Part shown: positions 8,005 through 15,822 of the stretch, in pieces
Layout of the letters: every line of letters starts with the position of its first letter
Numbering within the stretch: the first letter of the stretch is position 1
Position numbers and translations under genes: made by a program
DNA from: a virus
Reading direction: 5' to 3' (one strand)
Virus record (IMG/VR): IMGVR_UViG_3300036846_000867
Span: 64,001-114,005 of that record
Length of the DNA stretch: 50,005 nucleotides
Notes under the pieces: model-generated
Databases searched by the model: none
What the model was told of the DNA's origin: nothing
What the model saw: only the letters and a program-made list of their open reading frames with translations

Positions 8005-8787
8005 TTAGCCGGGCCAACCGATCATATGGATCGGCGCGGCACCGGCAAGTCTCAGATAATAAAGATACTGGTTGCCCCACGGCGTCAGGCCCCACCAGCC
8101 GGCATTGGCTTCCATGCCAAGCGAATTGTCGTAACTGAGCGACACGCCGCCGACTGATTTGCTCGCCGCGACACCAGAACCAACCAAGGGCGCAAAGCCA
8201 TAGGCCCCGCCCGGTCCGGTGCCCATGCCGGGCGGCCCCGCCCGCTGCACCATCATGTCGGCAACGGCGAGATTGTGCGCCACAAACAGATTGAGGCCAA
8301 GCGTAAAGAACTGGCCCCAGCGGCACTGGTTGATCGCATAGGACATGTTGGGCGGCGAGCAGGCTTGGTCGATCCAGTACTGGACCGTCGCATCGGGAAA
8401 CCGGGCGGTGTCGCCAAAGGCCGGATAATCGATGCGGAACTGCCCGACCGTCAGATAGACATCGTTCGGTTCGGTCGAACTACACAGGAGCGTCGCTGCG
8501 TCGGTCAAGACGCGCGTGTCGCTCAGTGTCACATCGGCGCTGACATCATAGATGACGCCATCGATCATCTGGCCGAGCAGAGCCGATGTCTTGTTGCTGG
8601 AAAAAGTCGGCGGGGCGAGAATACGGCTCGCCGGATCGGGATCGATGACGGTCGAAGAGGCATCGACCGTCACCGTCCACACCGCAGCGGTGATCGTGCC
8701 GCCGATAGAGCCGATCTGCGCGGTGAAGTCAAAGACAAAGAAATCTGATGCCGGATCAGGCTTGATCGGATTAAACGCATCCGCCAT
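8005..8787 (-). CDS. Head-tail connector: Ig-like N-terminal domain fused to DUF4054-like domain
   Basis: A 260-residue protein with two parts. Residues 1-107 are beta-rich (DFFVFDFTAQIGSIGGTIT, AAVWTVTVDASSTVIDPD, DGVIYDVSADVTLSD), resembling the small Ig-like accessory proteins that other phages encode as a separate gene. Residues 110-260 match DUF4054: VGQFRIDYPAFGDTARFPDA, VQYWIDQA, LGLNLFVAHNLAV, and a C-terminal NQYLYYLRLAG. DUF4054 proteins are head-tail adaptors. The fusion is the only unusual point. Family call is fairly confident. Confidence 0.8.
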   Translation of the reverse strand: MADAFNPIKPDPASDFFVFDFTAQIGSIGGTITAAVWTVTVDASSTVIDPDPASRILAPPTFSSNKTSALLGQMIDGVIYDVSADVTLSDTRVLTDAATLLCSSTEPNDVYLTVGQFRIDYPAFGDTARFPDATVQYWIDQACSPPNMSYAINQCRWGQFFTLGLNLFVAHNLAVADMMVQRAGPPGMGTGPGGAYGFAPLVGSGVAASKSVGGVSLSYDNSLGMEANAGWWGLTPWGNQYLYYLRLAGAAPIHMIGWPG

Positions 8788-8820
8788 GGCAGGCCTCTCG
8801 CAGTGTCACAACGCCTGCCT

Positions 8821-9570
8821 TCAGCGGCGGTTGCGTGCCCAGAAGGCGCGGTTGCGGACGTTCTGGTTGTGCAGGCTGTCGCCCACCGGGATGCCGCTAT
8901 AGGGCACCGGCCTGCCGGTATTCGCCCCTGGATTGCCCCTGTTCGGATCGGCGCGCGACAGATTGTTCATCGGCGGCGTCGCGCTCTTGATCTCTTTTTC
9001 GCTAACCTGTTCATCCATCATCGATGTGGACGACGATGTGGAGGAGGCCCCCATCCCAGTCGAGGCAGACGACATCCCTGCGGTCGGTGCCCCGCCGCTC
9101 CCCGTCGGCATCTCCTGATCCGTGCTGATGCTGTAGCCGGTCTTCTTGCCGCCGCTCCAGCTTTCCCCGCCAACTTGATCGCGCGATTTAAAGGCGCTTT
9201 CGGCGGGCTTGATCCCCTGGCTTTTGGTCACCGTGCCCAGCAGATCGGGCCGCCGCTTCGGCACCGAGGGCTCCTTAGCGTCGGCGTAGCCGCGATACGG
9301 TGCGGGCGCGGCACGCGGGGCCACCGATAAATTCTCCGGCGGCGACTTGATGTCGAAATCGCTCTTGCCGCCTGGGCCGGTGCGTGTGGTGAACTGCCCG
9401 GAGCCCGGACCGCCTGCGGGCTTGCGCGGCAGTTCGCTTTGATCGTTGTAGCTCTTGCCTGCATTGCTCAGAGCAATAGCCACAGCTTGATCTTGTTTCT
9501 TTCCATGTGCCATCTCAGTGCGTATGTTCTCGGAGATGGTCTCCTGTGAGGAGCCTTCCTTGAGGGGCAT
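8821..9570 (-). CDS. Disordered head-region protein with DUF6496-like N-terminus
   Basis: This 249-residue protein begins MPLKEGSSQETISENIRTEM followed by AHGKKQDQAVAIALSNAGKS. That conserved N-terminal signature is found on many phage proteins and annotated DUF6496-like. The remainder is low complexity (Ser/Gly/Pro-rich) and probably disordered. Residues about 46-66 contain LPRKPAGGPGSGQFTTRTG, a version of the GGQF-type peptide repeated in other head-region proteins of this window. Function unknown. The plus-strand HNH gene starts two bases from its start, so the two are divergent with almost no spacer. Confidence 0.65.
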   Translation of the reverse strand: MPLKEGSSQETISENIRTEMAHGKKQDQAVAIALSNAGKSYNDQSELPRKPAGGPGSGQFTTRTGPGGKSDFDIKSPPENLSVAPRAAPAPYRGYADAKEPSVPKRRPDLLGTVTKSQGIKPAESAFKSRDQVGGESWSGGKKTGYSISTDQEMPTGSGGAPTAGMSSASTGMGASSTSSSTSMMDEQVSEKEIKSATPPMNNLSRADPNRGNPGANTGRPVPYSGIPVGDSLHNQNVRNRAFWARNRR

Positions 9571-9571
9571 A

Positions 9572-10078
9572 ATGATGATCCTTCGCTGTCAGACGTGCAA
9601 CAAACCGGTAGAAGTACGCCCATACCGACAAGCAACATTCAAATTCTGTTCACGTCGATGTTTAGGCTTAGCCAGATTGCCGTCCATCGAAATCCCTCGA
9701 TTGAAGGCCATCACAGGAAAGAAGCCTCATAACTTCGCTGGAATACAAAAAATTTGTGATCAATGCGGCGAGAGCTTTTATATATCTCCCAGTCGGAAAG
9801 ATACAAAGCGGTTCTGTTCACAGCGTTGCTATGGATTGGCACAACGTGTTCCAGGCCCGCGTCCTCTCTATAAGCGCATTACAGTAAACGGCAAGCGTGT
9901 TAGAGAACATCGACACATCAAGGAAACAGAACTTGGATATAAGCTCTCACCAAAAGAACACGTTCACCATAAAAATAACCAGCCGCTTGATAACGATCCA
10001 ACGAATTTAGAGGTACTCGATATCAAAAAGCATGGTGGGATAAGCTCCCGCCAGCGTGGTATTTTTCCACGCCAATGA
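9572..10078 (+). CDS. HNH homing endonuclease with two zinc-finger-like motifs
   Basis: The ATG at 9572 is chosen because a GAGG lies just upstream; the longer open frame from 9518 overlaps the divergent gene. The 168-residue protein has two tandem Cys motifs (CQTC...FCSRRC near residues 5-30 and CDQC...FCSQRC near residues 63-90), probably zinc binding. An HNH_3-type nuclease core follows: VREHRHIKETELG, then LSPKEHVHHKNNQPLDNDPT and NLEVLDIKKHGGIS. Free-standing HNH genes of this type are mobile and cut unoccupied alleles. The gene is on the opposite strand to the head genes and is clearly more AT-rich than them, both signs of transfer. Confidence 0.88.
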   Translation: MMILRCQTCNKPVEVRPYRQATFKFCSRRCLGLARLPSIEIPRLKAITGKKPHNFAGIQKICDQCGESFYISPSRKDTKRFCSQRCYGLAQRVPGPRPLYKRITVNGKRVREHRHIKETELGYKLSPKEHVHHKNNQPLDNDPTNLEVLDIKKHGGISSRQRGIFPRQ

Positions 10079-10563
10079 TCAAGCTACGGAAGATCATCTC
10101 GGGAGGCCAGACCGGAGCCGACGAAGCGGGGCTGATGGCGGCGCGTATGATCGGGCTGGAAACCGGCGGCATCATGCCGAAGGGCTTTCGTACCGAAAAC
10201 GGTTCGAAGCCGCAATTCGCCGAAATCTATGGTGTAAAAGAACACTGGTCGGCCGATTACCGACGGCGCACCGAGGCCAATGTCATCAGATCGGACGGCA
10301 CACTGATCTTCGGCCGTTCAAGCTCGCGAGGTTCCTCGCTGACAATCAGAATTTGTATGGAGAATTCAAAGCCGTTTCATATCGTACAATGGCAACCGGC
10401 AGCGGGCATCACCATCAGAAGATGCAACATCGAGGCGTTCAGGAAATGGCTCAACGACAATCGGATCGATACGCTGAACGTCGCAGGCAACCGTGAAAGC
10501 CATAATCGCGGCATCACGATTGCCTGCTGTGATTTTCTTGTTGTGGCGTTAAGCGGTAACTAG
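10075..10563 (+). CDS. SLOG-fold nucleotide-binding protein (YpsA/putative molybdenum carrier-like)
   Basis: A 162-residue protein whose start overlaps the HNH stop (ATGA). The N-terminus KIISGGQTGADEAGL is the glycine-rich nucleotide-binding loop of the SLOG superfamily YpsA-type proteins, usually annotated 'putative molybdenum carrier'. It continues GGIMPKGFRTENGSKP and EHWSADYRRRTEANV, with DGTLIFG and a C-terminal LNVAGNRESHNRGI, all matching the family layout. SLOG proteins bind nucleotide-derived ligands, and some work in defence or signalling. The role in a phage is unknown. It appears co-transcribed with the endonuclease. Confidence 0.82.
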   Translation: MIKLRKIISGGQTGADEAGLMAARMIGLETGGIMPKGFRTENGSKPQFAEIYGVKEHWSADYRRRTEANVIRSDGTLIFGRSSSRGSSLTIRICMENSKPFHIVQWQPAAGITIRRCNIEAFRKWLNDNRIDTLNVAGNRESHNRGITIACCDFLVVALSGN

Positions 10564-11229
10564 CCTGTTGCCCTTGCGACGGCGCAGGAAGGCGAACAAG
10601 CCGACCAACGCGGTGCCGAGCAACAGCAGCGATCCCGGTTCCGGAACGGCGGCGGCCGAAATGTCGATTGTCAGATTGGCCGTGCCTGCTCCGGTGGTGG
10701 TGACGATGTATTCCTCAGTCAGCGAATACAGCGAACTGGTGATCTCGGCCATCGTGTTGGTCTGCACCTGATCGCTCATCGTAAACGTCTTACTGTCCAA
10801 CATCGTGCCCAACGACGTTGGAGCGACACCGTTGGCGTTATTGAGGAACGTCAGCAGTGTCACCGACGAGACAGCCCCCTGGAGGAGATTGGTCGTCAGT
10901 GAAGAATTGAAATTGACGCTGCCGAGCGGCGCGTTGACGCCCGTTTCGGTGACGTACAATTCCAGCGTCCCAGCACCGCTGGTGCTAGTCGAGATCGTGT
11001 TGCTGTCGAGCGTCCCGGACGGCTGCGGCGGCGTACCGCTGGCAGTGCCCAGGATCGACGTGAACACGCCGTCTGAGCCCGAGAAAACCAGCGGGCTCGA
11101 TCCGGTCGCGAGATTAACGAATGTCGCTCCACCGTCGGTGCTGGCGTTGACGGTAATGAGATCGGCCTTGGCCGGTGTCCACGGCAGCAGCGCCAGCAAT
11201 GCTGCCCCCGTCAGAATGGTCCTACGCAT
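10549..11229 (-). CDS. Secreted protein with PEP-CTERM sorting signal (1)
   Basis: A 226-residue protein with an N-terminal signal peptide (MRRTILTGAALLALLPWTPAKA) and a beta-rich, Thr/Ser-rich body. The C-terminus is a textbook PEP-CTERM: VPEPGSLLLLGTALVGLFAF followed by LRRRK. PEP-CTERM signals direct exosortase-dependent processing in Gram-negative bacteria that make exopolysaccharide. Nothing suggests a virion role. It overlaps the end of the convergent SLOG gene by 15 bases and the second PEP-CTERM gene by 8. Probably a lysogenic-conversion or host-surface gene acquired from bacteria. Confidence 0.88.
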   Translation of the reverse strand: MRRTILTGAALLALLPWTPAKADLITVNASTDGGATFVNLATGSSPLVFSGSDGVFTSILGTASGTPPQPSGTLDSNTISTSTSGAGTLELYVTETGVNAPLGSVNFNSSLTTNLLQGAVSSVTLLTFLNNANGVAPTSLGTMLDSKTFTMSDQVQTNTMAEITSSLYSLTEEYIVTTTGAGTANLTIDISAAAVPEPGSLLLLGTALVGLFAFLRRRKGNRLVTA

Positions 11230-12049
11230 GGGATGCCCCTCCGTTGTTGGTTTTCGTCCAGCGCCGCCGCGTGAACGCCGCGAGCCCGATCAGGGCCGCG
11301 CCGAGAATAGCGAGGCTCGACGGTTCCGGAACGGGCGGCGGCGGTGCCGCCGTGGTGTTGACCAGCCCGGTATTGGTAAAGCTGGTCGCCAGCGGCGTCA
11401 CGCCGTCGCTCTCGAAGGCGAGCGCGGCGACGTAGGTGCCCAGTGGCAGATTGTCTCCTGCCGTGGTCAGGCTCTGCTGGGCCAACAGATCGCTGCCGAC
11501 ATTGCTGAACGAGATCGGGATTTCGAACACGTCGAAGCCGGTCAGCGTCGCCAGTTGCGCGGCTGTGAACAACGTCGTGAACGGCCCTGGCGGATTGGTC
11601 AGCCCTTCCAGGTTCGCCATGTTCAGGCTGTTGTCACAGATCGAGCACGGCGGCACCAAATACGAATAGAGGTCTTTGATGCTTGAACCGGTAGCGAATA
11701 GATCAACACCGCCCTCCAGTGCGGTGGTGATATTGACTTCGGCCCCGGCCGTCGCCGTAACCCCCGCCATCGACGTTGTCAGCGTGCCGATGGTGGGGAT
11801 GCTGACCGGCGTCGTGCCGAATTGCGGCACGGCGAAGATCAATTCGAGATTGAAGGCGTCTTTGGCCTGACCGCTGGGAACGTCGGTGACGCTGAACGTC
11901 TGGTTGCCGTTCAGCAGGACTGGATCGGTCCCGGTGGCCCCGCTGGAACTCAGATGCAGATCGGTCGGATCAACCTGCGCCTGTGCGGCGGTCAGCGCCG
12001 TGCTGCTGAGCAGCGCCGCTGCCGCCATCAGTATCAACGTTCGTTTCAT
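11222..12049 (-). CDS. Secreted protein with PEP-CTERM sorting signal (2)
   Basis: The start at 12049 is preceded by GAGGG; an upstream in-frame start at 12115 lies before the signal peptide and was rejected. The 275-residue product has a signal peptide (MKRTLILMAAAALLSSTALT then AAQA) and a beta-rich body with a Cys pair (PPCSICDN). A Pro-rich hinge precedes the PEP-CTERM tail VPEPSSLAILGAALIGLAAF followed by TRRRW. The architecture is the same as the downstream gene, but the bodies do not look closely alike. The two form a probable operon, with an AT-rich promoter-like region upstream. Confidence 0.87.
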   Translation of the reverse strand: MKRTLILMAAAALLSSTALTAAQAQVDPTDLHLSSSGATGTDPVLLNGNQTFSVTDVPSGQAKDAFNLELIFAVPQFGTTPVSIPTIGTLTTSMAGVTATAGAEVNITTALEGGVDLFATGSSIKDLYSYLVPPCSICDNSLNMANLEGLTNPPGPFTTLFTAAQLATLTGFDVFEIPISFSNVGSDLLAQQSLTTAGDNLPLGTYVAALAFESDGVTPLATSFTNTGLVNTTAAPPPPVPEPSSLAILGAALIGLAAFTRRRWTKTNNGGASHA

Positions 12050-12128
12050 GTTAAGCCCTCTTAGCAAGAAGCAGGACGTTCCGCTTCGCGCTCGATGCAG
12101 CAACAAACAGGCCAACTGCCGGATGCTT

Positions 12129-12146
12129 GATTTTATTGATAAAATC
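12129..12146. promoter_or_regulatory. Perfect AT-rich inverted repeat upstream of PEP-CTERM operon
   Basis: GATTTTAT-TG-ATAAAATC is a perfect 8-bp-arm palindrome 80 bases upstream of the second PEP-CTERM gene, in a strikingly AT-rich island (about 12115-12190). It could be an operator or a weak bidirectional terminator. Nothing decides between them. Confidence 0.4.
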
Positions 12147-12190
12147 CTAATGGAATGTTTCTAAAGTGTAAGATATTCCCGATAAACTGT

Positions 12191-12227
12191 AAAAAGCAGC
12201 GAGCCGGTTTCGACCGGCCCGCTGCTT
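12191..12227 (-). terminator. Rho-independent terminator after the HPIAPGG-repeat gene
   Basis: On the minus strand a 15-bp stem with one mismatch (AAGCAGCGGGCCGGT / ACCGGCTCGCTGCTT) closes a CGAA tetraloop and runs into five T residues. It lies 6 bases after the stop at 12234. It separates the repeat-protein gene from the PEP-CTERM operon, so the latter probably has its own promoter. Confidence 0.85.
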
Positions 12228-12233
12228 AACTCT

Positions 12234-12887
12234 CTAAGCCGCCGATGGCGTCGGTACGCCGGGATGGCTCTCGCTCGGGACGACGGCCACCGCCCAGCCG
12301 CCTTCCGGCGTCCAGTAGGCCACCACATCCCAGTTCTCCATGATCTCCGGCGGTCCATCCGGTGGGATCACGATGGGATGCGTCGGCTTGCCCGGCCCTG
12401 GCCAGACGCTCGGCGGCGGACCACCGGGGGCAATCGGATGTGCCGGTGCCCCTGGCGGGCCGCCCGGTGCAATCGGATGCGTCGGCTTGACCGGCGGCGG
12501 CCAGATCACCGTCGGCGGCTGGATCACGATGGGGTGTTCCGGCTTACCGTCATCCGGCCAGATACCGAGATCGGGCGGGATGACAATCGGATGCGAAGGA
12601 CCGCCGCCCGGTGCAATCGGATGCGCCGGATGCCCCGGTGACGGCCAGATGCCCGGCGGCTGCTGCGGCGGCGGGATCACGATGGGATGCTCGGGGTGAA
12701 CGCCATCGATAAAGCCCGGCGGCAGCACAATCGGATGCGACGGGAAGCCGGGATCGGGCCAGATGCCCGGTGGCGGACCACCGGGGGCAATCGGATGTGC
12801 CGGATGCTCACCGCCCGGCGCGATTGGGTGCTCCGGGTGGCCGCCACGCGCGATTGGGGTGATGTAGGCAAGGAAGGGTTCGGGCAT
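12234..12887 (-). CDS. Proline-rich repeat protein (HPIAPGG / HPIVIPP repeats)
   Basis: A 217-residue protein made almost entirely of variants of a short repeat: HPEHPIAPGG, HPAHPIAPGG, GKPTHPIVIPP and PPGIWPDPG recur at least ten times. Only the last 45 residues (EIMENWDVVAYWTPEGGWAV) look like a folded unit. Repeats such as these should form an extended polyproline-like chain. Similar low-complexity proteins occur near capsid genes in other phages, but I know no function. A strong terminator follows. It could be a capsid decoration fibre or a spacer. Confidence 0.7.
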   Translation of the reverse strand: MPEPFLAYITPIARGGHPEHPIAPGGEHPAHPIAPGGPPPGIWPDPGFPSHPIVLPPGFIDGVHPEHPIVIPPPQQPPGIWPSPGHPAHPIAPGGGPSHPIVIPPDLGIWPDDGKPEHPIVIQPPTVIWPPPVKPTHPIAPGGPPGAPAHPIAPGGPPPSVWPGPGKPTHPIVIPPDGPPEIMENWDVVAYWTPEGGWAVAVVPSESHPGVPTPSAA

Positions 12888-13036
12888 GTACTGCTCCTCT
12901 TCTGGGGGGATTGACGGTGACGACGGTCAGCATAGGCCAGACACGTGACATTTGCGCTAGTGCCTCTGCGCTGGCCTCCAGGACGCGCGAAAGGCGTCCG
13001 CCGCCTATGGGCGGCGGGGACCGATCAGACGCACCA

Positions 13037-13057
13037 GCGGGCCGCGCTGCGGCCCGC
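13037..13057 (-). terminator. GC-rich hairpin after 13060-13623 gene (possible terminator)
   Basis: A perfect 9-bp stem (GCGGGCCGC/GCGGCCCGC) with a 3-base loop lies directly after the stop of the minus-strand gene. No T-run follows, so it may be only a pause or processing site. A second smaller GC hairpin lies at 12999-13017. The rest of 12888-13059 shows nothing further. Confidence 0.4.
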
Positions 13058-13059
13058 AG

Positions 13060-13623
13060 CTACGCGTGTTCGGGACGGGCGGCGGGCGGATTGACGGTCG
13101 GGCGGACCGCAGGCTGGATCGGCGGCGCGTTGACCGGCGGCTCGATCTTCGACTGCATCCCGCCCGCAGCGACGTATTGCGGCGCAGGCGCAGTCAGCAC
13201 CTTCGCGAACACCACCGCCGGATCGGGATGGAGGTCCATAAAAACGGCTCCCTTGTCGGCCGCCTCCTGCGCCTTTGCGTTCCACGCCTCGGTCGCCGTC
13301 TTGCGCGCCTCGGCATTGGCGACGGCCTGTTCTTGCAGCAGCTTGTCCATATCGGACGGCTGCGCCTCGCCATTGGCGATCTTGCGCGTCATCTCGGCCT
13401 GCGCCTGATTCTGGCTGGCGGCGGCGCTGTCCTGCGGCACCAGCCGCTGCACAATCGGATGGTTCAGGACGCGCGGATCGAGATTGTCGTTGGTGTACCA
13501 GCCGGGCTCCATCTGGACGACGCCCCCCTCGGGGCTGTCCTCGGTGATGCCCAACTGCACGATCAGACGCTGCGGCAGATAGAACGCGCCGCCGCTGTGG
13601 GATGCACGGTGTGACTGGGCCAT
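13060..13623 (-). CDS. Unknown head-region protein (187 aa)
   Basis: Starts MAQSHRASHSGGAFYLPQRL. The N-terminal half looks folded (IVQLGITEDSPEGGVVQMEP, GWYTNDNLDPRVLNHPIVQR). It is followed by a long charged helix (about residues 80-135: ARKTATEAWNAKAQEAAD) and a Pro-rich disordered tail (PPVNAPPIQPAVRPTVNPPA). It lies between the major capsid gene and connector genes with only a homing endonuclease intervening. A minor head protein is plausible. No family recognised. Confidence 0.6.
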   Translation of the reverse strand: MAQSHRASHSGGAFYLPQRLIVQLGITEDSPEGGVVQMEPGWYTNDNLDPRVLNHPIVQRLVPQDSAAASQNQAQAEMTRKIANGEAQPSDMDKLLQEQAVANAEARKTATEAWNAKAQEAADKGAVFMDLHPDPAVVFAKVLTAPAPQYVAAGGMQSKIEPPVNAPPIQPAVRPTVNPPAARPEHA

Positions 13624-13643
13624 GATGTGGGTTCTCCTTGAGG

Positions 13644-14591
13644 TTAAGAGATCGGTCTCCGTGATTTTACAAAGCCCACCCGACCATATGACCAGCCTTC
13701 TGGCAGGGGATCGGATGTCGATAAACGCTTATTTGCCGTTCCGTCGTTGATCCAGCGGCTGCCACTGATCCGCGTAGCGGCGGCTTCAGTGCCTGCTTGA
13801 GCAAATGCACTCATATGTGCTTGAAAGGCTTCCGGATCAGTATCGCGCTTCGTCGCCATCTTGCGTCTACCGGCTGCGGCCTGTTGGTCCCGTAGCTCGG
13901 AAGACTGCCATGCTGCTGTGATCGACGCATTGCGCTTTTCGATAACCTCTGGCCGGGCAACCGCTGCCCTGGCTTTGGCCTGAAGTTCTGGCGTTTTGAA
14001 GAACTCCCGCTGCCAGCTTCGGTCGGGCTTATAATTGGGATCGGACCACAGTCGCTGCTGCAATTCCTTGAACCGTTGTTTCACTTCCGGGCGATTGCTA
14101 AGAGCAGAAATTGCGTCAATCTGCTTTTGTCGTCTATCGCCTTCTTGAAACTGCTGTCTTGTTATCTCCGATTGTCGATCACGTAGCTCTTCTGTCCAAA
14201 ACTGTTTAAGATAATTACTCCATAACTCTCCATAAGCACTTTGATGATAATTTTGTATTACATTATAGCCGTTCCCAATTGTATCAAATTCCACTATATA
14301 CTGGCTCTCTATCCCTTGCTGTAACTTCTTATTCTCCTCCTCAAATAAACCATACCAAAGTGGGATAACTAAAAAATTATGTCGTCCGTATTTATTCAAG
14401 CTATTGCGCAGCTTTCTTGGGCTGTTATCGCCATGCGAAGCTAATCTCACAGAAACACTTACCGATTCTCCTATATACAATTTTTTAGTGACCAGATTTA
14501 GTAGGCAATAAACACCTGCTCTCGCTTCTGGTACATTATTTGGCAACGCTTTGAAACCAAACCAATCAATAAGCTCCCCGCAACCAAACAT
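13644..14591 (-). CDS. GIY-YIG homing endonuclease
   Basis: A 315-residue protein. Residues 27-44 (GVYCLLNLVTKKLYIGES) carry the GIY...YIG motif, followed by VRLASHGDN and an NKYGRHNFLV segment that belongs to the same nuclease fold. A catalytic Glu region follows (ESQYIVEF). The middle is Arg/Gln/Glu-rich and helical. The C-terminus WINDGTANKRLSTSDPLPEG then WSYGRV is a NUMOD-type DNA-binding signature common in phage homing endonucleases. It sits between the major capsid gene and the next head gene, a favoured insertion site. The AT-rich stretch at 14200-14560 suggests recent arrival. Confidence 0.9.
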   Translation of the reverse strand: MFGCGELIDWFGFKALPNNVPEARAGVYCLLNLVTKKLYIGESVSVSVRLASHGDNSPRKLRNSLNKYGRHNFLVIPLWYGLFEEENKKLQQGIESQYIVEFDTIGNGYNVIQNYHQSAYGELWSNYLKQFWTEELRDRQSEITRQQFQEGDRRQKQIDAISALSNRPEVKQRFKELQQRLWSDPNYKPDRSWQREFFKTPELQAKARAAVARPEVIEKRNASITAAWQSSELRDQQAAAGRRKMATKRDTDPEAFQAHMSAFAQAGTEAAATRISGSRWINDGTANKRLSTSDPLPEGWSYGRVGFVKSRRPIS

Positions 14592-14599
14592 GCTCCCCT

Positions 14600-14636
14600 C
14601 CAGAAAGATTTAGGGAAACAACCTAAATCTTCCTGG
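14600..14636 (-). promoter_or_regulatory. Stable stem-loop just upstream of the GIY-YIG ribosome binding site
   Basis: A perfect 10-bp stem (AAGATTTAGG/CCTAAATCTT) with a 7-base loop extends by four more pairs past one mismatch. It ends directly before the GGAGGGGAGC ribosome binding site of the endonuclease. No T-run follows, so it is more likely to affect translation or RNA processing than to terminate. Confidence 0.5.
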
Positions 14637-14664
14637 CCAGAGAAGCAACAGAACTGCAAGCCGC

Positions 14665-15822
14665 TTACAGAACTGCGGCCTTGCTCTTAATGTGATAACC
14701 GACCTCGCCCATAACATCGACTTCGGCGAATTTCTGCGATACCGGATCATCGACAATGTGCGGAGAGGCAATCCCGTCGAGGTAGGCAAACGTGGACGGA
14801 TAGATGAATTCGTCCTGACCCAAGCGGCAATAGTACGTCGTAACGTGGTAGATGCCGACGTATTGGATCGGCGTCTTCTGCAACGGCGTCATCGGATAGC
14901 GGATGCGGCCGGGGTCTTTCGAATACGCCAATGCCCGGTCCACCGTTCCGAGAACGCCCGGCGTCCCGCCGACGCCCATGCCGATGGCCCATTTCACCGG
15001 ATAGATTTCTAAGGAGCCGCCGCGCTGCGCCGCCAGATTGTTCTCTTCCAGGAATTTCAGGATCGACATGCTGCCAGCCGTGCTGACCACCTGCGACACC
15101 AGCACGCCATACTGGGCAGGCGGGATCAGGAGACGGTCGGGGATCACGCTGTAGCCCGACGCGGCCCACGTGTTGTTGAGCAGCGTGTTGACATCGGCCA
15201 GCATCTCGGCAGGAGTTTTTGCGGCCCAATGCGTCGAGCTACCGGCCCCCACCGCCGCCGTGTTGGCGGTGACATTGGGGTTATTATACATGCCGGTGAA
15301 GCTGGTTCCCATCGTCGTGGGATCGCCCATATAGACAACCTGGTCGATATCCATCTGATGTTTCAGATTTAGGAACTCGAATTTCTGGCTGTCGATGGGG
15401 CGGCCGATCTTGATCGCGCTTTCCAGTTCGGGGATGGAATATTTGAGTTCCATCTCCCACAGCGGCAGCGGCTGGCTGGTCTTCGAGATGTCGAGGCTGA
15501 TGCCAGCAATCGCCGTCGTTACCTTGCCGCCCCAGTTGATGCCCGCAGGCACCACGCCACCGGCTGCGGCACCGGTCGAATTGGTGAAGGACGCGCTTTC
15601 GTCGGCAATCGTCACATCCTCGCGCAGATCGACATCGCGGCTCCACGTGACCGCCGCCAGCGGCATGTGCAGCGTCGGATCGAGGCGCTCCAATTCGTTG
15701 ATCAGGAAGGCACCGGCACTGTCAACGGTACGGACCGCACCGGTCGCTTTGTCTTCGTAGGAATAGGCACGGTCGAGCGTGGGCCAGCCACCGTTCATCC
15801 CGCGTGAGATTTCGTGCAACAA
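14665..15822 (-). CDS. Major capsid protein (DUF2184-like, HK97 fold)
   Basis: A 385-residue protein of the right size and position (after cement, scaffold and protease) for the major capsid protein. Conserved-looking stretches include FLINELERLDPTLHMPLAAV, TKTSQPLPLWEMELKYS (residues LDISKTSQPLPLWEMELKYS), VVYMGDPTTMGTSFTGMYN and VHHVTTYYC-like IYHVTTYYCRLGQDEF. These recall DUF2184 capsid proteins. The start appears to be TTG at 15822, preceded by AGGAGGGG at ideal spacing. The first ATG (residue 9) has no ribosome binding site. Confidence 0.85.
   Translation of the reverse strand: MLHEISRGMNGGWPTLDRAYSYEDKATGAVRTVDSAGAFLINELERLDPTLHMPLAAVTWSRDVDLREDVTIADESASFTNSTGAAAGGVVPAGINWGGKVTTAIAGISLDISKTSQPLPLWEMELKYSIPELESAIKIGRPIDSQKFEFLNLKHQMDIDQVVYMGDPTTMGTSFTGMYNNPNVTANTAAVGAGSSTHWAAKTPAEMLADVNTLLNNTWAASGYSVIPDRLLIPPAQYGVLVSQVVSTAGSMSILKFLEENNLAAQRGGSLEIYPVKWAIGMGVGGTPGVLGTVDRALAYSKDPGRIRYPMTPLQKTPIQYVGIYHVTTYYCRLGQDEFIYPSTFAYLDGIASPHIVDDPVSQKFAEVDVMGEVGYHIKSKAAVL

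Noticed and set aside
12888-13059. GC-rich hairpins considered as strong terminators
   Set aside because: No T-run follows either stem; only one was listed, at low confidence.
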